This document shows, one piece after another, positions 29,168 through 36,791 of a stretch of 64,000 nucleotides of DNA (positions are counted from its first letter, which is position 1; each line of letters opens with the position of its first letter). Made by a program: the position numbers and the translations under genes. The stretch covers positions 1 to 64,000 of the forward strand of contig NZ_CANLOZ010000010.1 in assembly GCF_947492965.1 (NCBI RefSeq), read 5' to 3'. Below the pieces are notes generated by a model. That model was not told the origin of the DNA, ran no database searches, and saw nothing but the letters and a program-made list of their open reading frames with translations. This DNA comes from an uncultured Aquimarina sp. Lineage in GTDB: Bacteria; Bacteroidota; Bacteroidia; Flavobacteriales; Flavobacteriaceae.

Positions 29168-29561
29168 ATACTTTAGGTGGCTGGAAAAGTGATTCCAAAT
29201 ATCTGGAAGTGAAGTTTACTTTATGTAAATTATATTGTTTTTTCTTTTCAAACTTTAGTCGATTGGTTAAAGCCAAATTATTGTTAGCTATAATTAACAC
29301 TAAAGGGTGACAACATTGATTATGGGAATGGACTGGTGTATTCTCCTTATCTGGGTTATGATGATGCTCTCCATTTTTAGAATCGCCGTCAATGTAGTCT
29401 TCAACTACATAATCAAGGAAAGAGTCTCCATAAATTTTATGGTCTTGATAATGGGTAATTACATTTGAAATTTCTTTAATTGGACCACAAAAGTCCATAT
29501 CTATGCTTATCCCTTGAAAAAAGAATAAAATAGACATTGATATGGAAACAAATATTTTCAT
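29166..29561 (-). CDS. HYC_CC_PP-like periplasmic metal protein
   Basis: 131 residues from ATG 29561 (the upstream ATG at 29582 overlaps the promoter). Signal segment IFVSISMSILFFFQGISI, then DFCG, a His/Asn-rich linker (GEHHHNPDKE), QCCHP and a terminal FQPPKV. The spaced C, CC and PP marks mimic the HYC_CC_PP protein at 19778, though the HYC tripeptide is DFC here. I read it as a divergent member. Both precede an RND pump. It is the first gene of the Czc-type operon. Confidence 0.7.
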   Translation of the reverse strand: MKIFVSISMSILFFFQGISIDMDFCGPIKEISNVITHYQDHKIYGDSFLDYVVEDYIDGDSKNGEHHHNPDKENTPVHSHNQCCHPLVLIIANNNLALTNRLKFEKKKQYNLHKVNFTSRYLESLFQPPKV

Positions 29562-29571
29562 ATAATTTATA

Positions 29572-29606
29572 CAAATATACAAATTATTGAATGCAATGGT
29601 GTTGCA
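29572..29606 (-). promoter_or_regulatory. Promoter with overlapping Fur-type box
   Basis: On the minus strand TATATTTG (29572-29579) fits the Bacteroidota TAnnTTTG element. Upstream, TGCAA-N5-TTGCA (29592-29606) is a perfect dyad covering the TTG-type -33 region. It matches the box before merTP. Occupancy by the Fur-family protein would block transcription of the Czc operon. Confidence 0.6.
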
Positions 29607-29624
29607 AATAAATTGATTGGTAAA

Positions 29625-31736
29625 TTACAAAAACCATAGAGCATCTTTAGCATCGTCTGGAACACCATTATTAAATCGTGGTGCTATTTGTGCTACCATT
29701 TCTGGGTATTTTATGGTAATAGGTACATTTTGTTGTCGAAGTGATTTCCAATACAATCTGCTAAATTGATATACCTGTGTTAATAACTCTAAAACCACGT
29801 CTGCATCTTCAAAAGCATCTTCATCTGGACTGCTTATTTTTATCTTTATTGGAAATGGATAACCGTCTGTATCAGAATAAAAACGGTCGTTTGGATAGCG
29901 TGCATTATTGAAAAGTAAAAATTTATTTAAACCTATACGAATGTATGTACCACTTACGGGCATTAATTTATCTCCCCAATTTACATCGTAAGCAATCATG
30001 TCTTCTGCTTCGGTTTTATTGATATTCAAAATATATAAAGGCACTCCTAATTTTAGTTTGTTCATCCCATCAATAATTGGTTTTAGTTCTTCATAGCTCA
30101 TTTCTTTATAAAAATGAATGACTACTTTATCTGCTTGACTTACGGACGTAAAATCTCTAATTGCCTTTAATATGCTGCCTGCTAATAGTTCTGTTTCGTT
30201 TTGGTTGAAGTATTCAAAATTTCTGAATAATCCATTATTTTGAAAACTAAAAGCACTTGCTATATACCTTCTGTTTTCGCCTTGATTGGTAAATGCTCCT
30301 ACACCTATAACCAATTCTTTCTTATCGGTTACTGCCAGCTTCCAAGGTGCTCCGCCTAATTTGGCGTGAATAGCTAATGCCATATTTTGTAATGAAAACT
30401 GAAAATTGTATTGGTCTTGGATGTTTACAATCATTTTTTCGTAATCCACTACTTGGGTTACAATGCCTTCATTTAAAAACAATTCTTTAATGTGGATGTA
30501 AATTTCCCTATCGTCTGGATGTGGTGTAAATTTATCGAAAGGACTGATGTAAAATGCTGCATACTTTATATTGTCGTGGTCAAACGTTAAACTTTCGAGT
30601 TTTTGAACGATTTCTGGAATTGGGTCGTTTTCATTTGTGAATTCAATAAAGTGTTCTTTTGAAGCTGTAGCCTTGATATTTACATAGGCTTCCAATCCTT
30701 TATAATAGTTTTTTGCGGTATTTACACCTTCTTTTAGATTTTGATAGAAAGACAACACAGAATCTTTATGTGAGGTATGGCAAATGAAAAAAATCTTGAT
30801 ATTTTGATTGTTTGGCCGTCTGTAAGGATTTAGGATATTCATTGCCTTTTTAGGCACAAGATGGGTTTTCTTATTACCATATTGGTCTTTACCAAACTCT
30901 AATAAACCCAAGTTAGGATTTATATGGTTTATTCGGTTACCAGGAACATCTATAAAAGCATCTTCCTTAAAAGGAAATAAGGCTTTAAATTCTTCTGTAA
31001 ACAAATATTTTTCTGCAAATTTGGAAATAAGTGCTATATACTTTTGGTATTTGTTGGCTGGTCTTACTGGTTCTTCAATAGGTATATCTAATGCTCGTGC
31101 TAATGGTAAACTAAAAATTGGGAATGCTTGGTCAAACTGAATAGCATTGTAAAATTCTTGTTTTTCCTCTGTGTCGAGGTCCATTTGGTAATTGAACGTT
31201 TTTTGACCATATACACAACGCCTTATTAACTCTGAATCCTCTATATCCTTAACCGACGTTGTAAGGACTTTTGATGTGCCATCATACGATACAATAAGTT
31301 CTGGTAAGTCGGTTAATTTTGCAAATTGTATTTTAAATGAAAACTTGTAATATAAATTATAATGTTCTGTATTCCCTTTAAGAGAAGGCATCCACACTTG
31401 CACATCACCAACAAAGTTTTTTACAACTACATAGTCTTTTGCTTTAAAATAGTTTCTTAATTGGTGTTTAAGGTATTGCTTATATATTCTTAATTCTCTA
31501 CCATCTACTAAATTGAGTTTAATACTTGATGCATCTGGTACTTCTGTTGTAAATGTTGTAAATATTTGGTCTGTGTTAGATAAGTCTGCATCTGGAAACA
31601 CCTCTTTAATCTGCCTTGAAAATTTAGATTTATGTATAGGATGACTACCTTCAATATCTTCTAAAGTTAAATAAATGGTAGGCGCACTATTAGGCCATTT
31701 AAAGTTAAGTATGTTCGTTTTGAGGTGTTCTTGCAT
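29625..31736 (-). CDS. Catalytically inactive long prokaryotic Argonaute (pAgo)
   Basis: 703 residues. The N-terminal ~310 hold an N/L1-like part (LPELIVSYDGTSKVL) with no room for a full PAZ domain. The MID domain (~315-460) keeps the 5'-phosphate pocket: Y413, K417, Q428, K459 (YIHIK, VTQVV, HAKLGGAPW). PIWI (~463-703) ends with LYWKSLRQQNVPITIKYPEM. The catalytic Asp positions are lost: VIGVG has Gly480 where IGVD is expected, and HFY has Tyr543 where HRD is expected. It should bind guide and target without slicing. It is the last gene of a seven-gene operon, 37 bp after a two-TM protein, so it probably triggers a membrane effector on target recognition, as in inactive long-pAgo abortive-infection systems. 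Confidence 0.9.
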   Translation of the reverse strand: MQEHLKTNILNFKWPNSAPTIYLTLEDIEGSHPIHKSKFSRQIKEVFPDADLSNTDQIFTTFTTEVPDASSIKLNLVDGRELRIYKQYLKHQLRNYFKAKDYVVVKNFVGDVQVWMPSLKGNTEHYNLYYKFSFKIQFAKLTDLPELIVSYDGTSKVLTTSVKDIEDSELIRRCVYGQKTFNYQMDLDTEEKQEFYNAIQFDQAFPIFSLPLARALDIPIEEPVRPANKYQKYIALISKFAEKYLFTEEFKALFPFKEDAFIDVPGNRINHINPNLGLLEFGKDQYGNKKTHLVPKKAMNILNPYRRPNNQNIKIFFICHTSHKDSVLSFYQNLKEGVNTAKNYYKGLEAYVNIKATASKEHFIEFTNENDPIPEIVQKLESLTFDHDNIKYAAFYISPFDKFTPHPDDREIYIHIKELFLNEGIVTQVVDYEKMIVNIQDQYNFQFSLQNMALAIHAKLGGAPWKLAVTDKKELVIGVGAFTNQGENRRYIASAFSFQNNGLFRNFEYFNQNETELLAGSILKAIRDFTSVSQADKVVIHFYKEMSYEELKPIIDGMNKLKLGVPLYILNINKTEAEDMIAYDVNWGDKLMPVSGTYIRIGLNKFLLFNNARYPNDRFYSDTDGYPFPIKIKISSPDEDAFEDADVVLELLTQVYQFSRLYWKSLRQQNVPITIKYPEMVAQIAPRFNNGVPDDAKDALWFL

Positions 31737-31773
31737 TGGTATTATAATTTTCTACATAAAATGTTCTTATATA

Positions 31774-32841
31774 TTAAAGTTTAGCGTCAATTTTTGCTTT
31801 TATTTCTTTAAGCTCATTTATACTATCATTATCAGGACTGAAATAATTATTAAATTGTTTTTCAATATCACCTGCGTATTGTAAACTATAAACCTCAACA
31901 TCCCAAATTTTCTTTCTTATTGTAGAAGCTAATTCTATTATATCGCGACTTCCTAAATCATCATAACCTACATCTCTTCTAATATCCATTGCATTTTTAA
32001 TAAATGGTAATAAAAGATTATCTGAAATATGTCTAAAATCTGGGACTTCACCAGCATCTTGGATTTCCTGTAAATAACCATAATGTGCCGGATTATACTC
32101 GTTAATTAGACTTGACCAAGGATGTGATAAATAATCTTGTGGACCAAATTTTATTCTATAATCATCTACCAATCTTGCGTTAGCGTTTAGTAGTTCCATC
32201 ATATCAGCAGCAATTTGTTTTTGTTTTGACACCTTATCTTCAATATGAAACGTATATTTTTTCTTTAAATCTTTAAACGCTTCATTGTAAAAATCTGATA
32301 TTTCATAAAGGTTAACGAATTGCTTTTGCCAATCTTCTGCATCTTCACTAAAAAATGCTTGAAAAACCTTGAAATTAGATAAAATATCCATTTCGATAAC
32401 TCTTTCAAAATTCTTATTAGTATTGAAATACATCGTATTCATTGCTGAAGGTTTATCTTTTTCTGACTTATAAAAAACCGCCATTCTTTCACCGTGCTTA
32501 ACAATGTCCTTTTCTAAAGTTTTCAGATAATTAGTTAATAATAACAAGCGGTCTTTTAAATCTTGCTGTTTATCGTTAGCAGCATCTTGCCTTTCTATAA
32601 TTATTTGCTCTCTCTGTTCATAAACTTGATAAAGCACAAAAAGAATTGACAGGAAAGCTAATATTCCACCAATTAATGAGCCATAGGCAGATATTATATG
32701 GTCTCTTGTATTGAAATCTACATCAAAGAGTTTCCAATTATCTGTTTCATATATAGCTTGAAAAGTAAGAAATACAATTAATGCTAACGTTAACCAAAAC
32801 ACCCATTTGATTATTTTTTTATAGCGAGATAGCGATTCCAT
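31774..32841 (-). CDS. Two-TM coiled-coil protein, putative pAgo-linked membrane effector
   Basis: 355 residues. Two membrane helices (~13-32 and ~49-72, with SLIGGILAFLSILFVLYQVY), then a coiled coil (~73-115, QIIIERQDAANDKQQDL) and a mainly helical cytoplasmic part to 355. The layout recalls the putative phage abortive-infection (AbiC-like) two-TM proteins and membrane partners of long-B pAgos. I cannot confirm homology. A role as the killing effector, by membrane damage on pAgo activation, is inferred. It starts 5 bp after the last tiny gene and ends 37 bp before pAgo. Confidence 0.8.
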   Translation of the reverse strand: MESLSRYKKIIKWVFWLTLALIVFLTFQAIYETDNWKLFDVDFNTRDHIISAYGSLIGGILAFLSILFVLYQVYEQREQIIIERQDAANDKQQDLKDRLLLLTNYLKTLEKDIVKHGERMAVFYKSEKDKPSAMNTMYFNTNKNFERVIEMDILSNFKVFQAFFSEDAEDWQKQFVNLYEISDFYNEAFKDLKKKYTFHIEDKVSKQKQIAADMMELLNANARLVDDYRIKFGPQDYLSHPWSSLINEYNPAHYGYLQEIQDAGEVPDFRHISDNLLLPFIKNAMDIRRDVGYDDLGSRDIIELASTIRKKIWDVEVYSLQYAGDIEKQFNNYFSPDNDSINELKEIKAKIDAKL

Positions 32842-32846
32842 AATAA

Positions 32847-32960
32847 CTACTTTTTAGGTTTGCTATCTTTTGGTTTAAGCGAATTAGATGGTTTAGTGGT
32901 AGTTCTTCCTAAATCAATTTTGACATTTTTCGATTTACTTGAATTTTTCTGTTTTGCCAT
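32847..32960 (-). CDS. Tiny basic peptide C (37 aa), GRTT-KPKK family
   Basis: ATG at 32960, stop TAG at 32847-32849; 37 residues with 10 or more Lys, starting MAKQKNSS and containing GRTTTKPSNS then LKPKDSKPKK. Its last 10 residues are identical to those of peptide B (32966-33094). It starts 5 bp after B and ends 5 bp before the two-TM gene, in tight operon spacing. Too short for most gene callers. Function unknown; a basic nucleic-acid- or membrane-binding peptide, antitoxin or effector modulator are possibilities. Confidence 0.75.
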   Translation of the reverse strand: MAKQKNSSKSKNVKIDLGRTTTKPSNSLKPKDSKPKK

Positions 32961-32965
32961 AGCGT

Positions 32966-33094
32966 CTATTTTTTAGGTTTTGAGTCTTTTGGTTTTAAAA
33001 AAGTAGGTGGCTTTGTAGTTGTTCTACCAGCTCCTACATTATCCCATATTGTATTAGGGTTTGATTTTGGTAAATTTTTGTCCTTGTCTTTCAT
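32966..33094 (-). CDS. Tiny basic peptide B (42 aa), GRTT-KPKK family
   Basis: ATG at 33094, stop TAG at 32966-32968; 42 residues, MKDKDKNLPKSNPNT at the start, then GAGRTTTKPPTF and LKPKDSKPKK. It starts 2 bp after peptide A's stop. Shared motifs with A and C across different DNA sequence show that these are coding paralogues, not chance frames. Confidence 0.78.
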   Translation of the reverse strand: MKDKDKNLPKSNPNTIWDNVGAGRTTTKPPTFLKPKDSKPKK

Positions 33095-33096
33095 AA

Positions 33097-33234
33097 TTAT
33101 TTCTTTTTAGGCTTATTGCTTAATTGAGATGTTGGTAATGGTGTCGTTCTGCCTTTTTGATTCTGCCGATTTTGTGCAGGATTTTGTTTTGTATTCGTCT
33201 TGGGTTTCTGTTGTGATGTGATTTTTTTTGCCAT
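33097..33234 (-). CDS. Tiny basic peptide A (45 aa), GRTT-KPKK family
   Basis: ATG at 33234, stop TAA at 33097-33099; 45 residues, Lys/Gln/Asn-rich, with KGRTTPLPTS and C-terminal NKPKKK. The first ~40 codons lie in a different frame inside the 3' end of the three-TM gene (33113-33661), a 122-bp coding overlap. The GRTT and KPKK marks it shares with B and C support translation. Confidence 0.7.
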   Translation of the reverse strand: MAKKITSQQKPKTNTKQNPAQNRQNQKGRTTPLPTSQLSNKPKKK

Positions 33235-33661
33235 TGTATGCGTTTATTGATGTATATATTAATATGCAGAATAGACCTATAGCCAAAGTGTAAATTGAAG
33301 CTAAATTTAATCTGTTCATTTTTTTATTTCTCGAATTTATGCCACTAACTATCTCATCATATTCTTTTTCATCATCAATATCTTGAACTGCTTTAGTATT
33401 ATTTTTACTTGCTATATAGTGCGATAATAAATTGATAAATAATGTTGTAGTTAACAGAAACCAACCAATAGAAATAATCCAAATACAAATAGCGTTTTCT
33501 AAAGGACTTATTTTGTCTATAAATGTAATAGTAAGACCTAAAGCGCCAGACGCAATTATTGTAATGTATTTCTCGAAATGGTCATCACTTTTACTCTTCT
33601 CTAACAGTAATGATAGTCGATAGTCATCCCAAGCCTTTATTTGTTTTTTAGTTTTTTTCAA
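33113..33661 (-). CDS. Three-TM protein with TTG start, pAgo operon
   Basis: 182 residues. A charged helix (KAWDDYRLSLLLEKSKSDDHFEK) is followed by three membrane segments (~31-50, ~56-84, ~118-142) with a charged cytoplasmic loop between the second and third. The last ~40 residues are hydrophilic and overlap tiny gene A in another frame. The start is TTG at 33661, overlapping the XRE stop (TTGA), so translation is coupled to the regulator; no later Met is reasonably placed. I do not recognise a family. It could be an immunity or sensing partner of the two-TM protein. Confidence 0.7.
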   Translation of the reverse strand: MKKTKKQIKAWDDYRLSLLLEKSKSDDHFEKYITIIASGALGLTITFIDKISPLENAICIWIISIGWFLLTTTLFINLLSHYIASKNNTKAVQDIDDEKEYDEIVSGINSRNKKMNRLNLASIYTLAIGLFCILIYTSINAYNGKKNHITTETQDEYKTKSCTKSAESKRQNDTITNISIKQ

Positions 33662-33978
33662 AATGTTACATCTATGTTCAGTAAACTTAATTCATCAATC
33701 TTACTAATTTTTTCTTCAGCTATTTTGAGGATTTCCGTACGCTCTTTTTCATTTTTTAGCATTAGTACAATTTGTTCCGACATCCATAGCTTAATTAATT
33801 CGTTCTCGTCTTCTTTTAATGTTTTGGCAAATGCGACTACTTGTTCGCGTCTTGCCATACGATTTCCTCGTTCTATTTTACTTAAATAAGCAACGTCCAT
33901 ATTTAGGTTTGCAGCCATTTCTCTTAATAGCAAATTGCGTTTTTCACGCAATGAGCGTATATACTCTCCAAACTCCAT
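33658..33978 (-). CDS. XRE-family HTH regulator of the pAgo operon
   Basis: 106 residues from the preferred ATG at 33978 (MEFGEYIRSLREKRNLLLRE); an in-frame ATG at 34002 is possible. Residues ~5-60 form the helix-turn-helix (LREMAANLNMDVAYLSKIERG), then a helical tail. Close relatives often sit beside restriction-modification and defence genes. It is the first gene of the seven-gene operon and its stop overlaps the TTG start of the next gene, so it is most likely an autorepressor controlling the system. Confidence 0.88.
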   Translation of the reverse strand: MEFGEYIRSLREKRNLLLREMAANLNMDVAYLSKIERGNRMARREQVVAFAKTLKEDENELIKLWMSEQIVLMLKNEKERTEILKIAEEKISKIDELSLLNIDVTF

Positions 33979-34082
33979 AATAGAATTATTTAGACTTGTC
34001 AAATTTTGTCTAATTTAAGAAAAGGAAAGAAAGAAGTAAGAAAAAGATATTAACAGTTATCAACAAGGTAATGAGGAAGTTA

Positions 34083-34136
34083 AGGATTTAAGGAAGCCCT
34101 ATCAATTTTATCCTTAAATCCTCAAAATCCTTAACT
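34083..34136. repeat. Inverted repeat between replication module and pAgo operon
   Basis: AGGATTTAAGGA (34083-34094) and TCCTTAAATCCT (34111-34122) form a perfect 12-bp dyad. A further AAATCCTTAACT at 34125-34136 can pair alternatively with the left arm. No T-run follows, so it is either a boundary structure or a binding site for the XRE protein just downstream. Confidence 0.6.
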
Positions 34137-35886
34137 ATGTCTTTGCAGGATTTGAATAGTTGTTGTGCGCTTCTCTATGTATTAAACCTGCTTCTACAAA
34201 TTTGGTAATATAGCCTTCTGCGGTTTTATGTGGGATGCTCTGTTTTGCGGCTAAATCTAAATAATCTTGCCTGATAAATTGCTTTGGTAAACTTTCTAAA
34301 AAGCGTTCTTTTCTATTTAAACGTTTTGTTACTTTTTTCTCTATTGGTAAGCCGTTAAATACTTTACTACTGTGTTTTACTAAAATTGAAATTATGGTTA
34401 ATGCGTTTTCAAAATCTACATCCTCACATTCTTTAGTTGCATTTACATCACCATCTTCCATAATTCGGAATGCTGTGAATAGCATCATTATCCTAAACGC
34501 AATTAAGCCTAATCGCCTTATTGTTGCGATGTACTCTTCAGGTTGTAGGTTGATGTATTTGGTCTGTAAGGATTCAAAAAAGGTATTGAATTGCTGTTGT
34601 TGAGTTGTGGTTAATCGTATTTCAATCTCTGGATTGTTTTTTAGCGTTTTGTACAATTCTAAAAACTCACTACCTAATTGGTTATAGTAATCATCTAAAC
34701 CTACTTTATTGCTATTTTGAAACACGTTTTTCCAAGTTGGTTTTATATTCATATAGTAAAACATAAAACGACTAAACAAACCATTTTCTGCGTTGGGTAT
34801 TAAGGTTGCCACTTGTTTAGGTGTGCCTGATAATACTGTTGACAAACACGGTTTCTCAATATCTACATATTCTCTATCTGTTCTGCGATAATAGCTTATA
34901 GTTTCGTGATGAAAGGCTTTACGAAAACCATCGGAATAATTACCATAATCGCTTTTAAAGGCTTGTGCTAACGTATCGCCTTCGGTTTCAAAAATTAACC
35001 CTCTGCCTTTATTATCAGAAATTAATTGATATACGCCTGTTACACTATTGTTGGCAGGAATAAACAGCATTCTTTCTGGTGGTTTACTTGGTTTTTCCAA
35101 GTTTTCATCTTTACCCTTGTTCATATTATAAGTTGCCATTTCTGTATTAAATTGTTGCTTTAGAACTTTGGCTTGCTCACGTTTTAACTTGTGAACAGGT
35201 TCTACCAAATTTTTAATTTGATTAAGCCTGCCTTTACCTGCAGATGCAGGTGCAGTTACAAAAAGATATAAATTAGCAAACACCTTACGTTGGTCGTAGA
35301 TACCAAAGAGTTTAGGAAAGCAGGCACTAAAAGCCGTTAAAGCTCCTAACAACAAAATGTCCTTTTCCTCTTGACTGCTCGCTGGATTTACAACTTGTTG
35401 TAAAAACTGCGGTAAGGTATTAAATACCTCATCCGGTATTGTTGGCATTGCTTGGTTGGGTGTATCAACAATAGTTGCAACGTTTGTTGCAACTTCGTTG
35501 TTGTACTGTTGTTTGGTCGGTTTGATACCTGATTGATGTGCGTTATGGTAAAAGGTAGCAATAGTAATTCCGTGTCCTTTTGCATTTAAGCATTTGTTGA
35601 ATTGTTCATCACATTCTTTTGAATCATAGCCCGCATAGTTTTTGCTTATTCGGTGGAAATAATCTCTTCCTGTTTCTCCATATTCTTCAGCTAAAGCAAA
35701 ACCTAAATCTCTCCAAGTTGCATAGTTTCCTGTTATGTCCAAACCTGATTGCTCGATTGCTGAAATGTAGGATTCAATGTCGTTATCAGCAACAGCAACA
35801 ACATTAGTTGTTGCCGTGTTGCTTTTTGGTTGAGGTTGCTCTTTAGGAACTTCTAACCAATCTTTTGGGTTAAATATTTTTGTCAT
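34135..35886 (-). CDS. DUF3987 primase-helicase-like protein
   Basis: 583 residues. Residues ~35-110 form a PriCT-2-like segment (WRDLGFALAEEYGETGRDYFHRIS). From ~145 on comes the DUF3987 domain with a P-loop-like APASAGKGRL and ETEGDTLAQAF, typical of the helicase half of Bacteroidota element primases. It works with the VirE-N protein encoded just upstream (4-bp overlap), most likely in island replication or maintenance after excision. This pair is the hallmark of many Bacteroidota integrative elements. Confidence 0.9.
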   Translation of the reverse strand: MTKIFNPKDWLEVPKEQPQPKSNTATTNVVAVADNDIESYISAIEQSGLDITGNYATWRDLGFALAEEYGETGRDYFHRISKNYAGYDSKECDEQFNKCLNAKGHGITIATFYHNAHQSGIKPTKQQYNNEVATNVATIVDTPNQAMPTIPDEVFNTLPQFLQQVVNPASSQEEKDILLLGALTAFSACFPKLFGIYDQRKVFANLYLFVTAPASAGKGRLNQIKNLVEPVHKLKREQAKVLKQQFNTEMATYNMNKGKDENLEKPSKPPERMLFIPANNSVTGVYQLISDNKGRGLIFETEGDTLAQAFKSDYGNYSDGFRKAFHHETISYYRRTDREYVDIEKPCLSTVLSGTPKQVATLIPNAENGLFSRFMFYYMNIKPTWKNVFQNSNKVGLDDYYNQLGSEFLELYKTLKNNPEIEIRLTTTQQQQFNTFFESLQTKYINLQPEEYIATIRRLGLIAFRIMMLFTAFRIMEDGDVNATKECEDVDFENALTIISILVKHSSKVFNGLPIEKKVTKRLNRKERFLESLPKQFIRQDYLDLAAKQSIPHKTAEGYITKFVEAGLIHREAHNNYSNPAKT

Positions 35887-36791
35887 AATGCTTGATGTCT
35901 TTTATGTAGAAAGGCTGTTGGGTCATATGGTAAAAAACACGCTCTGGAAACGTCTTTACCTGACTGGTCAACCTCAATGTTATAATTGTGTTTAATGTAA
36001 TTTGCTACTGCTGTGAAATATTCTGAATGTGATACTTCTGAAACATCTATTCTAATAATCCATTTTAAACCATCACCAGATGGTGATATGAATAGCATTT
36101 CGGTTTCAAAATATTCATCATTTAAGAGTTGTGTTCTTAACTCTTGTAAATTCTCTAAATGGTCAAAATCAATCGTTAATAGATTAGAATGCTTTAGCAA
36201 ATTGTTATCACTTCGTTTTTCAAATGTTCCTGAAAGTGTTACGTAATCAAAGCGATTTGCTTTGAATTTACGTGCTTCTTTTACATTGGTAATTGCTCTT
36301 AATTCTTCAGTAATCCTTTTGTATTTATCACTTGTGATTAATGCAAATATTTGATGCAGTCGCAATGTTTCCGCAGGAAATACATTACGAACAGGTGCTT
36401 TGAAAAAGCTACAGTAAGCATACCAGGTATCGTCTGGTTCGTTTAACCATTCTAACTCGTCATTTTCTTTGATTTCTAAATTCAGATGTACTGCTTCATT
36501 TATTTTCTGCAATAAATCAGCTTCATCAATAGTTTTAAAATGATATTTGGCAAATTCAAATACATCACCGTTAAAGGTTTTTAGTTCGGTATCTCTATGG
36601 GTTGCAATCACTCCATCAATATGAATCCGTAAAGTTTCTTTTCCACCATTAAATGGGTTACGAGTTATCCCGCAGTCCCTTCCTTTTACGGAAAGGACTG
36701 TTGTATCAGGATAATACTGTCTTAACACATAGGCATAAATCTTTAAGCCATAATGTGTTTTGTCTAAAATTGCTTCTCTACTTATTTCCAT
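35883..36791 (-). CDS. BT4734/VirE N-terminal domain primase-like protein
   Basis: 302 residues. The C-terminal half has LLTIDFDHLENL, SPSGDGLKWIIRID and SRACFLPYDPTAF, the marks of the VirE-N/BT4734 family, a primase-polymerase relative with catalytic Asp in the DFD motif. The N-terminal part (GRDCGITRNPFNGGKETLRI) is probably nucleic-acid binding. Overlaps the DUF3987 gene by 4 bp and the upstream HTH gene by 14 bp, so the three are coupled. Confidence 0.88.
   Translation of the reverse strand: MEISREAILDKTHYGLKIYAYVLRQYYPDTTVLSVKGRDCGITRNPFNGGKETLRIHIDGVIATHRDTELKTFNGDVFEFAKYHFKTIDEADLLQKINEAVHLNLEIKENDELEWLNEPDDTWYAYCSFFKAPVRNVFPAETLRLHQIFALITSDKYKRITEELRAITNVKEARKFKANRFDYVTLSGTFEKRSDNNLLKHSNLLTIDFDHLENLQELRTQLLNDEYFETEMLFISPSGDGLKWIIRIDVSEVSHSEYFTAVANYIKHNYNIEVDQSGKDVSRACFLPYDPTAFLHKRHQAL

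Noticed and set aside
29625-31736. Short pAgo of the SPARTA/SPARSA type
   Set aside because: It has an N/L1-like region of ~310 residues, and no TIR or Sir2 domain is encoded next to it.
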